Shown here: in pieces, positions 1 through 7,840 of the stretch | Layout: each line of letters starts with the position of its first letter | How positions within the stretch are numbered: the first letter of the stretch is position 1 | The notes under the pieces: model-generated | What the model was told of the DNA's origin: nothing | Databases searched by the model: none | What the model saw: only the letters and a program-made list of their open reading frames with translations | Assembly: GCF_021295315.1 (NCBI RefSeq) | Contig: NZ_JAIMJA010000007.1 | Coordinates: forward strand, 1 to 64,000 | Direction of reading: 5' to 3' | Length of the DNA stretch: 64,000 nucleotides | Source of the DNA: Motilimonas cestriensis | Lineage (GTDB): Bacteria; Pseudomonadota; Gammaproteobacteria; Enterobacterales; CBDFNC01 | Position numbers and translations under genes: made by a program

Positions 1-274
1 TTAAGCAATTGAATAAATTGATGAGTAAGCCATTTGCTTGTGAGGAAGATGCCAATCTGGCCGTTGATGAATTCAAAAAGCAGTCTGAGTTGCTTGGTTT
101 TGAACAAACCAGCATTAGCAAAGCGCCGAGATGTACGAATTATTTTATTCCTAAATTGGCTGCGGAATGTCGGTTAAATGACACATGTTGGAATTTTTCA
201 AGGTAAATAAATTAGACGAAGATAAGAAAAATAGTTTCAGTTTTACTGTTGGTCAGGATATCTTGAAAAAGTAG
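1..274 (+). pseudogene. Degraded transposase fragment (IS1634-like), truncated at window edge
   Basis: An open frame from the left edge to 206 encodes a fragment beginning KPFACEEDANLAV, which resembles the middle of IS1634-type transposases (an F-x-C-x-x-DA pattern). The frame closes at 206, and an adjacent frame then runs on as VNKLDEDKKNSFSFTVG to a stop at 272-274. This looks like one gene broken by a frameshift. Both parts are far shorter than the roughly 450-550 residues of an intact IS1634 transposase. The family assignment rests on weak similarity recalled by eye. The start of the gene lies outside the window. Confidence 0.35.
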
Positions 275-482
275 ATAGATGAATGCCCCCTCTGGCAGGA
301 TAGATAAGTTAACTTGTATATAGTTAGTTAATGGAGTCAGTTATGAAAAATACTATTGTGGACGTATCCTTTCGTTCATTGAAACCTGCAAAAACGCGGG
401 ATGGCATGCTACTCGACACTGAGACAGATAATCGATGCCGTGATCCGGAAACAGCCTCACCCTGATGTATTCGACCTAATGG
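207..482. other. Stretch between two IS remnants, no intact gene
   Basis: A 40-codon frame starting at ATG 344 (MKNTIVDVSFRSLKPAK) and a second frame ending in MDERQYFAGE at about 510 overlap here. Neither is recognisable. They may be halves of a decayed gene. I see no convincing promoter or terminator. Confidence 0.3.
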
Positions 483-839
483 ATGAACGTCAATACTTCG
501 CTGGTGAATAGTTACATTTCCGATGGTTTAGCCTACTTTCGGGGAGTAGAAAAAGCAGACGTTTTTCATCAAGCGATTGTCACGGGTGGTGGTGCAGATT
601 GCGTCGAGCTACCTTACTTTCAATGGGTTAATACAGTGATTAGTAATGTAAAAAACTCAATGCATGGCACTTATCATGCCATCAACAGAAAACACTTACC
701 GCGCTACCGTGGTGAGTTTTGTTTTAAGTTCAATAGGCGCTTTAACCTTGAGAAAATGCTCGAACAGCTTATTTTCTCAAGTATTCAAACAGCACCGATG
801 CCAGCTAGGTTGCTCAAGCTAGCTGAGGTTCGGTGGTAA
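483..839 (+). pseudogene. IS1595-family (ISXO2-like) transposase, C-terminal remnant
   Basis: The 118-residue frame carries the C-terminal half of an ISXO2-like DDE transposase. A SDG-x-x-x-Y segment probably holds a retained catalytic Asp. It is followed by PYFQWVNTVISNVK, GTYHAINRKHLPRY and EFCFKFNRRF, the conserved block in this family. The N-terminal zinc ribbon and the first catalytic Asp are missing, so the copy is dead. Intact proteins are about 220-330 residues. I could not identify terminal inverted repeats. Together with the fragment at 1-274 it marks this end as an insertion hot spot. Confidence 0.75.
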
Positions 840-854
840 TAAAATTTATCTATA

Positions 855-1481
855 TCAACTCATGATTATTTTAGCCGCTAGTAAGCAAAGTATTGTTCCC
901 ATCACTCGTTCGATCCACACTTTAAACGTTTCTATCCGAGAAGTGATCGCTTGGGATGATAAAACAACAGCAACAATTATAAACCAGATTAAATGGGCAA
1001 TACTTATAATGGCACCAAAAATTACTTGCATATAAATTGGTGTTTCAGGCGTTACTACTTGCGTAAAAATACTTAAAAAAAACAAGGTTGTTTTTGGGTT
1101 TAAGGCATTAGAAATAAAACCTGCTTTAAATGCTCTAGAATCAGATAGGGTTGCTTTAGATTCTTGATGGTCATTATTTTTTCCATTGCCTTTTTTATGC
1201 AACAATCCCTTAATACCTAAATATGCTAAATAGAATGCCCCAGCATATTTGATCAATGAATAAAGAAATTCGCTTTGGGATATGATTAATGCAATACCTG
1301 CTAATGAGTACATTACATGTAACCAAATAGCTACACTAATCCCAAAAGATCCAATAATCCCTGCTCTTCTTGAGTAAATTAAAGAATTTCTCGTAATCAT
1401 AGCGAAGTCTTGGCCGGGACTTATAACCATTACAATAGCAATTGATGTGACAGTTATTATCGCTCCTAAATATTCATGCAT
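855..1481 (-). CDS. LysE/RhtB-family amino acid exporter
   Basis: This 208-residue inner-membrane protein has the six hydrophobic segments of the RhtB/LysE superfamily. The N-terminal SPGQDFAMITRNS motif and the central NALNPKTTLFFLSIF motif are both diagnostic. Family members export amino acids such as threonine, homoserine, leucine or their derivatives by proton exchange. It starts six bases after the stop of the dioxygenase gene, and its ribosome binding site (GGAG) is inside the last codons of that gene, so the two are probably translationally coupled. I infer that it exports the product or substrate of the dioxygenase. The substrate cannot be read from the sequence. Confidence 0.85.
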   Translation of the reverse strand: MHEYLGAIITVTSIAIVMVISPGQDFAMITRNSLIYSRRAGIIGSFGISVAIWLHVMYSLAGIALIISQSEFLYSLIKYAGAFYLAYLGIKGLLHKKGNGKNNDHQESKATLSDSRAFKAGFISNALNPKTTLFFLSIFTQVVTPETPIYMQVIFGAIISIAHLIWFIIVAVVLSSQAITSRIETFKVWIERVMGTILCLLAAKIIMS

Positions 1482-1487
1482 TAATAT

Positions 1488-2246
1488 TTACTCCATTTTT
1501 TTAAATGTTAAAACTAACATGTCTCGAATTCCATTTCGGTCATCTGTCACTGGAAATATTCCTGAAACACCATGGAACATTTTTGTATCATCAACGTAAG
1601 TAGCATCACCTACCTTCATCTCAAATTGGCATAGTTCTTTTTGGTGGTTATCATAAATGGTTGAAATTCCGCCTTTAATATTATCTTTGTGGATAGGCAT
1701 CATGAATATATAAGAAACACCATCTTTATTAATTCCTTCTGGGGTAGGCTCTCCATGAAATTCATTATTTGCGATAATTCTAAATTGATGTGCTTCGATA
1801 TACCAAGAAGACCAGTTTTCATCTAAGTTATTAATCTCACATAAATTGAAAACTTTTAGTGCATGTTCGATAATTTTACCGAAAGAATTGGAGCTGATTA
1901 CATTATCGTCAATACATTTGTACCATCGCTCTATGTCCCCATTTAATGAGTTATAATCATAGCTTTGATAATGTGGGGTGTTGTGAATCTGGACAATATG
2001 ATTTGTATATTTATCACTCTTTAAAACAGCATGTTTTCTATATCTATACTTACCACCATCCATCATGTATGTATCAAGTTCTAATTCATTCCATGATTCG
2101 GCGAATTTAAACCAATCACTTTCAATTGTATTGAATACGCTGTTATTCTTTGCACCCACAAAAAAACAGCCATTATTAACTATTTCATCAGTAATCTGAT
2201 TGCAGCTAAATTTTATAACTTCGTTAGTTTCTACTTTTCCTTCCAT
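1488..2246 (-). CDS. 2OG-Fe(II) dioxygenase family protein (amino-acid hydroxylase type) with altered HxD motif
   Basis: The 252-residue protein resembles the 2OG-Fe_Oxy_2 family (PF10014), which includes Bacillus L-isoleucine 4-hydroxylase. Family landmarks are present: MDGGKYRYRKHA (about 61-72), EAHQFRIIA, PTPEGI-x-x-DG, NIKGGISTIY, the distal MFHGVSGIFP (distal iron His) and GIRDMLVLTF (2OG-binding Arg). In the proximal HxD iron motif, however, the His position is Asn (INKDG, codon AAT). Either iron binding is altered or the protein is inactive. The gene is AT-rich compared with its neighbours and sits between IS remnants, which suggests acquisition by transfer. It is the first gene of a two-gene unit with an RhtB exporter. 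A GAAGG ribosome binding site precedes the ATG. Confidence 0.75.
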   Translation of the reverse strand: MEGKVETNEVIKFSCNQITDEIVNNGCFFVGAKNNSVFNTIESDWFKFAESWNELELDTYMMDGGKYRYRKHAVLKSDKYTNHIVQIHNTPHYQSYDYNSLNGDIERWYKCIDDNVISSNSFGKIIEHALKVFNLCEINNLDENWSSWYIEAHQFRIIANNEFHGEPTPEGINKDGVSYIFMMPIHKDNIKGGISTIYDNHQKELCQFEMKVGDATYVDDTKMFHGVSGIFPVTDDRNGIRDMLVLTFKKME

Positions 2247-2403
2247 TATACCTTCACGTTAACAAAATAAAACATTTAGAAAAAGTTTATAAATAATTGT
2301 GCAACGTCTATTTATTTCAGTCAAGTGAAATAAATAATATTAAAAACCTGGTTTTATTGTAGTTTTTTTGGTGGAGATTGAAGGTTAGGATGTTAGCAGG
2401 GTG

Positions 2404-3616
2404 CAGGGTGGGATCGCACTTTGAATTTACATTGAACTTTCCCTTAACATCATGATTATATAGGAAAATCAATCATCAGAATTACACTATGTCTCTTTTT
2501 CAGCATCTTTCAATGGTAAAAGAAAATCGTTCACACATTAATCAGCGCCACGACCTCGTTGATGTCCTCTTTTTGGTTCTGACCGCCGTCGCTTCAGGCA
2601 ACGATGGCTGGGCTGAAATACAGCAATTTGGTGAGTTTAAGATTGACTGGCTAAGAAAGTTTCGCCCTTTTAAAAATGGCATCCCAAGACGCCATACTAT
2701 CGCTCGCATCATGCAGGCCGTCAGTAATGACAGTCTGCAATTATGTCTATTTAGTTGGATTAATGAGATAAGAGTGCAAGCAGAACAATCAGTTATAGTG
2801 ATTGATGGGAAAACACTTCGTGGTGCGTCTAAACGAGCAGAGCAGCGCCTACATTCAGTGGCTGCTTATGACATCGACAATGGCCTCGCGTTATTTCATG
2901 AAGTATGTCCCGGTAAAACCGGTGAAATCATAGCCGTTCAACAGCTCATCACGATGCTCAATATCGAAGGCGCATTACTTACATTTGCGCTTAATACCCA
3001 GCGAAAAACACTGACTGATATTACCGAGCGCAAAGGCGACTATGTTGCCCAAGTGAAGCTAAACCAACGGGCACTGCATGATTTTGTAGTGAAGACATTT
3101 GATGAAGCGTTTGAAGATGATGAAAGTTTGCCTCAATTTGAGAGCGTAAATAAAGGTCATGGCCGAGTAGAGAAGCGCATCACTTTTCATATTCCAGCTA
3201 ACTTACCGCCTGAGTAGGAAGAGAAATGGCCTTCGGTCAAAACGTTTGTCGCAGTTGAGCGACATCGAAAAGACAAGAAATCCAATGTGCTCGATACCAG
3301 TTTCTTTGTGTCATCTTGCGAGATTGACGCAGAAAAAATGAGCAAAGTCATCCGAGGGCATTGGCAAATTGAAAATAGTTTGAATTGGGTTTTAGATGTT
3401 GTTTTTAAAGAAGATGCTTGCCGCGTTTATGAAGAGGAAAGCGCTAAAGCCCTGTCGAGCTTACGACGAATAGTTCTTAATATGGCGAAATTGGAAACCA
3501 CTCAGACTCGCAGTATGAAGAGTAAAATTCATCGCGCATCCCTGAGTGATGAATACCGCGAATTATTGATTTTTGGCAAATGTTAAAAGCTGTTAACAAA
3601 GTACGCTCCGATCCTG
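2404..3616 (+). mobile_element. ISAs1-family insertion sequence (inactive copy)
   Basis: A left end starting CAGGGTGGGATCGCAC at 2404-2423 and a right end at 3597-3616 form imperfect 20-bp terminal inverted repeats (16 of 20 match). They enclose one transposase frame on the plus strand. Length (about 1.2 kb), single gene and end sequence fit ISAs1. The flanks (GCAGGGTG on the left, CTATCCAC on the right) show no target duplication, so the element probably mediated a deletion or rearrangement after insertion. The right end abuts umuC coding sequence. Confidence 0.8.
2489..3586 (+). pseudogene. ISAs1-family transposase, broken by in-frame stop and missing catalytic Asp
   Basis: The frame encodes an ISAs1-type DDE transposase: N-terminal DUF4096-like region (HDLVDVLFLVLTAVASG), first catalytic Asp in VIVIDGKTLRG, and a C-terminal block IRGHWQIENSLNWVLDVVF holding the catalytic Glu. 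Two lesions are visible. A TAG stop at 3215-3217 interrupts an otherwise continuous frame that resumes as EEKWPSVKTFVAVERHR. Second, where relatives read TxDALxxQ this copy reads TFALNTQ, lacking the second catalytic Asp codon. The total length of about 366 codons matches the family. Confidence 0.85.
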
Positions 3617-4377
3617 CTATCCACACCATTCAGCAGCGCCAAACTATTTTAATGCAAATGCCGCCGCAAGATATTTGGGGTATCGGTAGGCGCATAGCAA
3701 AACGCTTACCATTACTTGCTGTGAACAATGCTTTTGAGCTCGCGCAAATGAAGCCACATTTTGCCCGTGCACATTTTAATACTGAAATGGCCAACACCGT
3801 GCAAGAGCTCAATGGCAAGGCCGTTAAAACATGGGATCAAGTTAGGGCAGATAAGCAGCAAATATTCTCGACGCGAAGTTTTGGTAAGCGCGTCACGGAT
3901 GCACAGTCATTAAATCAAGCCTTAGTACAACACGGCGCCATTGCCGCAAAAAAGGCGCGCGAGCAAGGCAGCTTATGCCACACTATGATGGCCTTTGCAG
4001 CCTCATCACCATTTGATGACAAGCCAAAATCATTTAAATACTTTCATCATTTCCATGTTGCTACCAGTGATACCACAGTGATAGCTAACACCTTAACTGA
4101 AAACTTAAATAAACTATTCCAACAAGGCGTTCCCTACTACCGTGTTGGCGTCGGGTTACTTGAACTAGCGAATCAGCAGCATCAACAACTTGATATGTTC
4201 GACACGAATAAAAATAATCCCGCCCTGATGCAATGTATCGACACCATCAATGCCCGCTTTGGTCAAGGTGTTACCGTCGCAGGCGAAGGGATCAGTAAGC
4301 CTTGGTCAATGAAGCGCAATTTCTTATCGCCCCAGTACACCACACGCTGGCAACACATTCCTAAAATTCGCTGTTAA
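3617..4377 (+). pseudogene. umuC: umuC (DNA polymerase V subunit), 3' fragment truncated by the IS
   Basis: About 250 residues match the C-terminal part of UmuC: DIWGIGRRIAKRL (thumb, helix-hairpin-helix), a little-finger region with STRSFGKRVTD, the LDMFD clamp-binding-like motif, and the terminal GISKPWSMKRNFLSPQYTTRW. The N-terminal palm and fingers with the catalytic acidic residues are absent. The open frame begins inside the right end of the ISAs1 element (ATG 3580), so any product would be non-catalytic. No umuD or 5' umuC lies upstream. The loss implies an IS-mediated deletion. Its last codons overlap the LysR gene by four bases. Confidence 0.9.
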
Positions 4378-5243
4378 CTCAGATGATCAAGTAACGCGCT
4401 GACTTTTTGGGTTAAGTAGTCACGATGTGGGTAGATTGCATAAACGCCCATAGACGGCAAGGTGTAATGAGGCAGAACAACGACTAAAGCCCCACTTTCT
4501 AGAAACGAAGCGGCGGCAAATTCAGGAAGCAAGGCGATACCAATACCAGCAGCAGCCGCCATGGCCGCAGCGGCTGCACTATTTACTTCTAACTTAGCAC
4601 TAACACGAACATGTTCGGTTTGGCCATCTCTAACAAAAAGCCATTTAGCGCCTTCGCGACGATTAGTATCGACAACACACGGTAACTCAGCCAGCTGAGT
4701 AATAGCTTCAATTGGCGCGTGGCAAGCAATAAATGCCGGGCTCGCAACTAACATTTGCTGACATAGCCCTATTTTACGAGCAATCATATTAGAATCATCT
4801 AACTGACCAATGCGAAAAGCTAAATCAAAGCCGGCGGCGACCAGATCAACGTAGTGATCATTAAGTACTAATTCAATTTTAAGTTGTGGATGCAATTTCA
4901 TAAAAGAAGGCAGCTTTGCCATTAACGTCGTTTCTGAAAAAGTATGAGGCGCGCTAATGCGTAATCGCCCTGTTAACGGATCACTCACGCTCGTGTTGAG
5001 TTGAAATAAGCTATCAACTTGTTCAATTATTGCCAAAGCATGCTGATAGACACTTGCGCCCTGTTCAGTAATATGAAGTGCTCGCGTGGTGCGGTTAAAC
5101 AAACGCAGGTTGAGTAAAAGCTCAAGTTGAGCAACCTGCTTACTGACGATGGATTTGGTTTTCCCTACATGTCGCGCCGCCGCAGTAAAACTACCCCGCT
5201 CCACGACGGCAATAAATGTGCGAAACAGTCCTAGTTGATTCAC
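4374..5243 (-). CDS. LysR-family transcriptional regulator
   Basis: The 289-residue protein has an N-terminal winged HTH (residues about 3-61, SFTAAARHVGKTKSIVSKQVAQLE ending in RTTRALHITEQG) and a C-terminal substrate-binding fold. It resembles the CrgA/DsdC-like LysR branch that often controls a divergent oxidoreductase. It is divergent from the glutathionyl-hydroquinone reductase/ygiD pair, so I infer that it regulates those genes and itself, with a quinone, aromatic or electrophile effector. A 9-bp inverted repeat in the shared intergenic region is a candidate operator. Confidence 0.9.
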   Translation of the reverse strand: MNQLGLFRTFIAVVERGSFTAAARHVGKTKSIVSKQVAQLELLLNLRLFNRTTRALHITEQGASVYQHALAIIEQVDSLFQLNTSVSDPLTGRLRISAPHTFSETTLMAKLPSFMKLHPQLKIELVLNDHYVDLVAAGFDLAFRIGQLDDSNMIARKIGLCQQMLVASPAFIACHAPIEAITQLAELPCVVDTNRREGAKWLFVRDGQTEHVRVSAKLEVNSAAAAAMAAAAGIGIALLPEFAAASFLESGALVVVLPHYTLPSMGVYAIYPHRDYLTQKVSALLDHLS

Positions 5244-5261
5244 TTTATTGTCTCCTTTTAG

Positions 5262-5295
5262 TAAACAATATTTCCATAATAACCAGTATTGTTTA
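5262..5295. promoter_or_regulatory. Candidate LysR operator in divergent intergenic region
   Basis: Perfect 9-bp arms TAAACAATA (5262-5270) and TATTGTTTA (5287-5295) are separated by 16 bases, in the AT-rich region between the divergent LysR and yqjG-like genes. Position and symmetry suit a LysR recognition site. A second, shorter repeat (AGCACT 5344-5349, AGTGCT 5366-5371) lies just before the yqjG ribosome binding site. Confidence 0.4.
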
Positions 5296-5384
5296 TAAAA
5301 GTTAGATGCAAAATACTGACATCAACAAATTGATGCAGTAATGAGCACTAAGGTTAAGCACGATGAGTGCTAAAAGGAGAACGT

Positions 5385-6383
5385 ATGTTAGTTAATGGAC
5401 GCTGGCAAGCCGCTTGGGATCCGTACCAAAAAGCAGACGACAAAGGCAACTTTACCCGAGAAACTGCCAGTTTTAGACATTGGATAACACCTGATGGCTC
5501 GGCAGGTCCAACGGGTAATAAAGGGTTTAAGGCTGAAGCAGGCCGGTATCATTTATATGTCGCATATATTTGCCCGTGGGCGTCACGCGTACTGGCATTA
5601 CTGAAACTAAAGCAATTGGAACATGTTATTTCTATCAGCGTGGTCGAGCCATTTTTAACCGACTTTGGTTGGAGCTTTGCTGGTGTTGAGTCACGCCATG
5701 TTAGTGGTGCCACTGAAGACCATTTACACCAAAAACCATACTTATATCAACTCTATTTACTCGCTGAGCCTATGATGACGGGCCGTGCAACGGTGCCCGT
5801 ATTATGGGATAAAAAACAAAACACCATTGTCAATAATGAGTCTGCTGACATTCTAGCAATGCTGGACCATGCCTTTGAATCATGGGCAAAAAAGAGAACG
5901 AATTTACGCCCTATCGAACAATTAGATCAACTAAACCAGCTCAATGAATACTTATATACAAAGTTAAATAACGGTGTTTACCGAGCAGGCTTTGCACAAT
6001 CGCAGCAAGCGTATGAAGCAGCGGTTGAAGACGTGTTTGATGCCCTCGAAGCGCTAGAAAATAGGCTATCCGATGGTCGGCGATTTCTACTTGGGCTGCA
6101 TTTAACAGAAGCTGATATACGGCTATTTGTCACGCTTATTCGCTTTGACTGTGTCTATTTCGACTTATTCAAATGCAATATTAAGCCAATCCGAGACTAC
6201 AACTGGTTGAGTCAGTATTTGTTCCGCTTATTCTACGACCTTAAATTAGGCGAGACGGTTCATTTTGATCATATCAAGCAAGGCTATTATTCAGTTAAAG
6301 CACTAAACCCAAACGGTGTTGTTCCTAACGGACCCAACGCTGATATAACCATAAGTAATCAGGAAAAATACCATGACCACTGA
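5385..6383 (+). CDS. yqjG: Glutathionyl-hydroquinone reductase (YqjG/ECM4 family)
   Basis: The 332-residue omega-like glutathione transferase carries the catalytic CPWA motif at residues 63-66 (YICPWASRVL), followed by a C-terminal all-helical GST domain. Family members use glutathione to reduce glutathionyl-hydroquinones back to hydroquinones in the cytosol. I chose ATG 5385 because AAAGGAGA sits just before it; an in-frame GTG at 5367 has no such site. The gene overlaps the ygiD start by 11 bases, which suggests co-translation. Divergence from a LysR regulator suggests induction by quinones or aromatics. Confidence 0.88.
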   Translation: MLVNGRWQAAWDPYQKADDKGNFTRETASFRHWITPDGSAGPTGNKGFKAEAGRYHLYVAYICPWASRVLALLKLKQLEHVISISVVEPFLTDFGWSFAGVESRHVSGATEDHLHQKPYLYQLYLLAEPMMTGRATVPVLWDKKQNTIVNNESADILAMLDHAFESWAKKRTNLRPIEQLDQLNQLNEYLYTKLNNGVYRAGFAQSQQAYEAAVEDVFDALEALENRLSDGRRFLLGLHLTEADIRLFVTLIRFDCVYFDLFKCNIKPIRDYNWLSQYLFRLFYDLKLGETVHFDHIKQGYYSVKALNPNGVVPNGPNADITISNQEKYHDH

Positions 6384-7146
6384 AATAGCCCCCGTTCTTT
6401 TCCTCTCCCACGGCTCTCCCATGCGTGTAATTGAACAAAGTGCAGCAAATTTCTTTTTAAGGGAGCTAGGCCAGCACATAGCTAGACCTAAGGCGATTGT
6501 CATAGTGTCACCTCACTGGGAAACGCAAGGGGTAGCATTTACCCAGCAAAATCGCCTAGAGACAATCCATGACTTTTGGGGCTTTCCTCAGCCCTTAAAT
6601 GAAATTAATTATCCTGCACAATCAGCCGATTGGTTACAAAATAGCCTTTCTAACTGCCTCACCGCGCAAAATATTAGCCACCGCGGTATCGCAAGAGGGC
6701 TCGATCACGGTGCATGGTCAGTTTTATACCTCATGTACCCAAAAGCTGACATTCCTACTGTGGGTCTAAGCCTGCCTAGAAACTTTAGTTTAAGTCAATT
6801 ACATCAATTAGGAGGGGCATTAACACCCCTTCGTGAGCAAGGGATCATGATCGTCACAACAGGGATGGCAACACATAACTTGTCTGAATTTTCGTTAACA
6901 GGTGAGCCCTGTGAATGGGCAAAGCTATTTAGCCAATGGCTGAAACACAAGGTGGCGACCAATGACATGGCAAGTTTGCTGCAATATCGAAGCCAAGCAC
7001 CGGCTGCGACGTTATCACATCCAACCGATGAACACTTGCGGCCACTGTTTATTGCTCTCGGCGCAGGTTCAGGGGGTAAAGCGTCATTAATTCATGAGTC
7101 GTGGGAGCTAAAAAATGGCAACAACGCCAGTTGGCAATGGCAATAA
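6373..7146 (+). CDS. ygiD: DODA-type extradiol aromatic ring-opening dioxygenase (YgiD family)
   Basis: The 257-residue protein has the LigB-fold landmarks HGSPM (His13), SPHWET (His48), LDHGAWSVLYLMYP (His112) and a C-terminal HPTDEHLRPLF segment. These His residues bind the metal in the family (zinc in YgiD). E. coli YgiD opens L-DOPA in the 4,5-extradiol manner, though its physiological substrate is unsettled. The gene overlaps the preceding reductase by 11 bases and is probably in the same operon under the LysR regulator. Confidence 0.85.
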   Translation: MTTEIAPVLFLSHGSPMRVIEQSAANFFLRELGQHIARPKAIVIVSPHWETQGVAFTQQNRLETIHDFWGFPQPLNEINYPAQSADWLQNSLSNCLTAQNISHRGIARGLDHGAWSVLYLMYPKADIPTVGLSLPRNFSLSQLHQLGGALTPLREQGIMIVTTGMATHNLSEFSLTGEPCEWAKLFSQWLKHKVATNDMASLLQYRSQAPAATLSHPTDEHLRPLFIALGAGSGGKASLIHESWELKNGNNASWQWQ

Positions 7147-7230
7147 TAGCGGTAAATAAGTTTCCGTTAGCCTTTCATCTAAAACGCGGTAAAATGCCAT
7201 CAAGTTTTGTTTCATTGTGGATTTACTCTT

Positions 7231-7785
7231 ATGTCATCATTAGCAGATCAGTTATTAAAATCAGGCCTAGTGTCCAAGCAAGCAGCGCGCAGTGCGCAAG
7301 CTGAAAAACGTAAGCAAAATAAACAAAAAAAGAAAAAAGGCACCATTGAAAAGACCGAAGTACAGCTTGAAGTTGAAAAAGCAGCGCAGGAGCAAAAGCT
7401 CAAAGACGAGGCGCTGAACGAGCAAAAAAGAGTCGCTGCAGCAGCAAAAGAGCAACAAGAGCGTGTTAAGCAGATTATTTTACGTAACGCCCTTAAAGAC
7501 ATCGAAGGTGAAATTGAATATAAATTTACCTTTGCCAACGTGATCAAAAAACTATGGGTAACACCTAAGTTACAACAAGATTTAGTGAAGGGCCTGTTAG
7601 CCGTTGTAACGGTAGATGACCGCTTCTATATCGTATTGGACCAAGTGGCGCAGCGTCTTAATACCATTGATGAAACCGCTGTAGTATTGCTGCACGAGAA
7701 AAGTGAGGCTACCCAAGCGCAGATTGATGAAGAAGTGGATGACCCTTATGCGGGTTATGAAATTCCAGATGATCTAATGTGGTAA
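7231..7785 (+). CDS. DUF2058 family protein (YaiL-like)
   Basis: This 184-residue protein begins MSSLADQLLKSGLVSKQ, the conserved start of DUF2058. A long Lys/Glu/Gln-rich charged helix follows (about 20-90), then a globular C-terminal domain ending PYAGYEIPDDLMW. It is probably a cytosolic nucleic-acid-associated protein, but its function is not established. A longer frame from TTG 7207 adds eight residues foreign to the family, so I chose ATG 7231. Confidence 0.85.
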   Translation: MSSLADQLLKSGLVSKQAARSAQAEKRKQNKQKKKKGTIEKTEVQLEVEKAAQEQKLKDEALNEQKRVAAAAKEQQERVKQIILRNALKDIEGEIEYKFTFANVIKKLWVTPKLQQDLVKGLLAVVTVDDRFYIVLDQVAQRLNTIDETAVVLLHEKSEATQAQIDEEVDDPYAGYEIPDDLMW

Positions 7786-7801
7786 TAAATAACAATATCA
7801 C

Positions 7802-7832
7802 CGATGAGTCCGAGATAATCCCGGACTCATCG
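7802..7832. terminator. Hairpin between convergent genes
   Basis: Arms CGATGAGTCCG and CGGACTCATCG (11 bp, nine-base loop) lie between the convergent DUF2058 and pilU stops. There is no clear T-run, so termination on either strand is only likely by position. Confidence 0.5.
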
Positions 7833-7840
7833 CAAAGAGC

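Noticed and set aside
3580-4377. Intact short Y-family polymerase
   Set aside because: The frame starts inside the IS end and lacks the palm and fingers with the catalytic residues.
7248-7547. Minus-strand Cys/Ser/Phe-rich frames
   Set aside because: They are antisense shadows of the Lys/Glu-rich coiled region of DUF2058.
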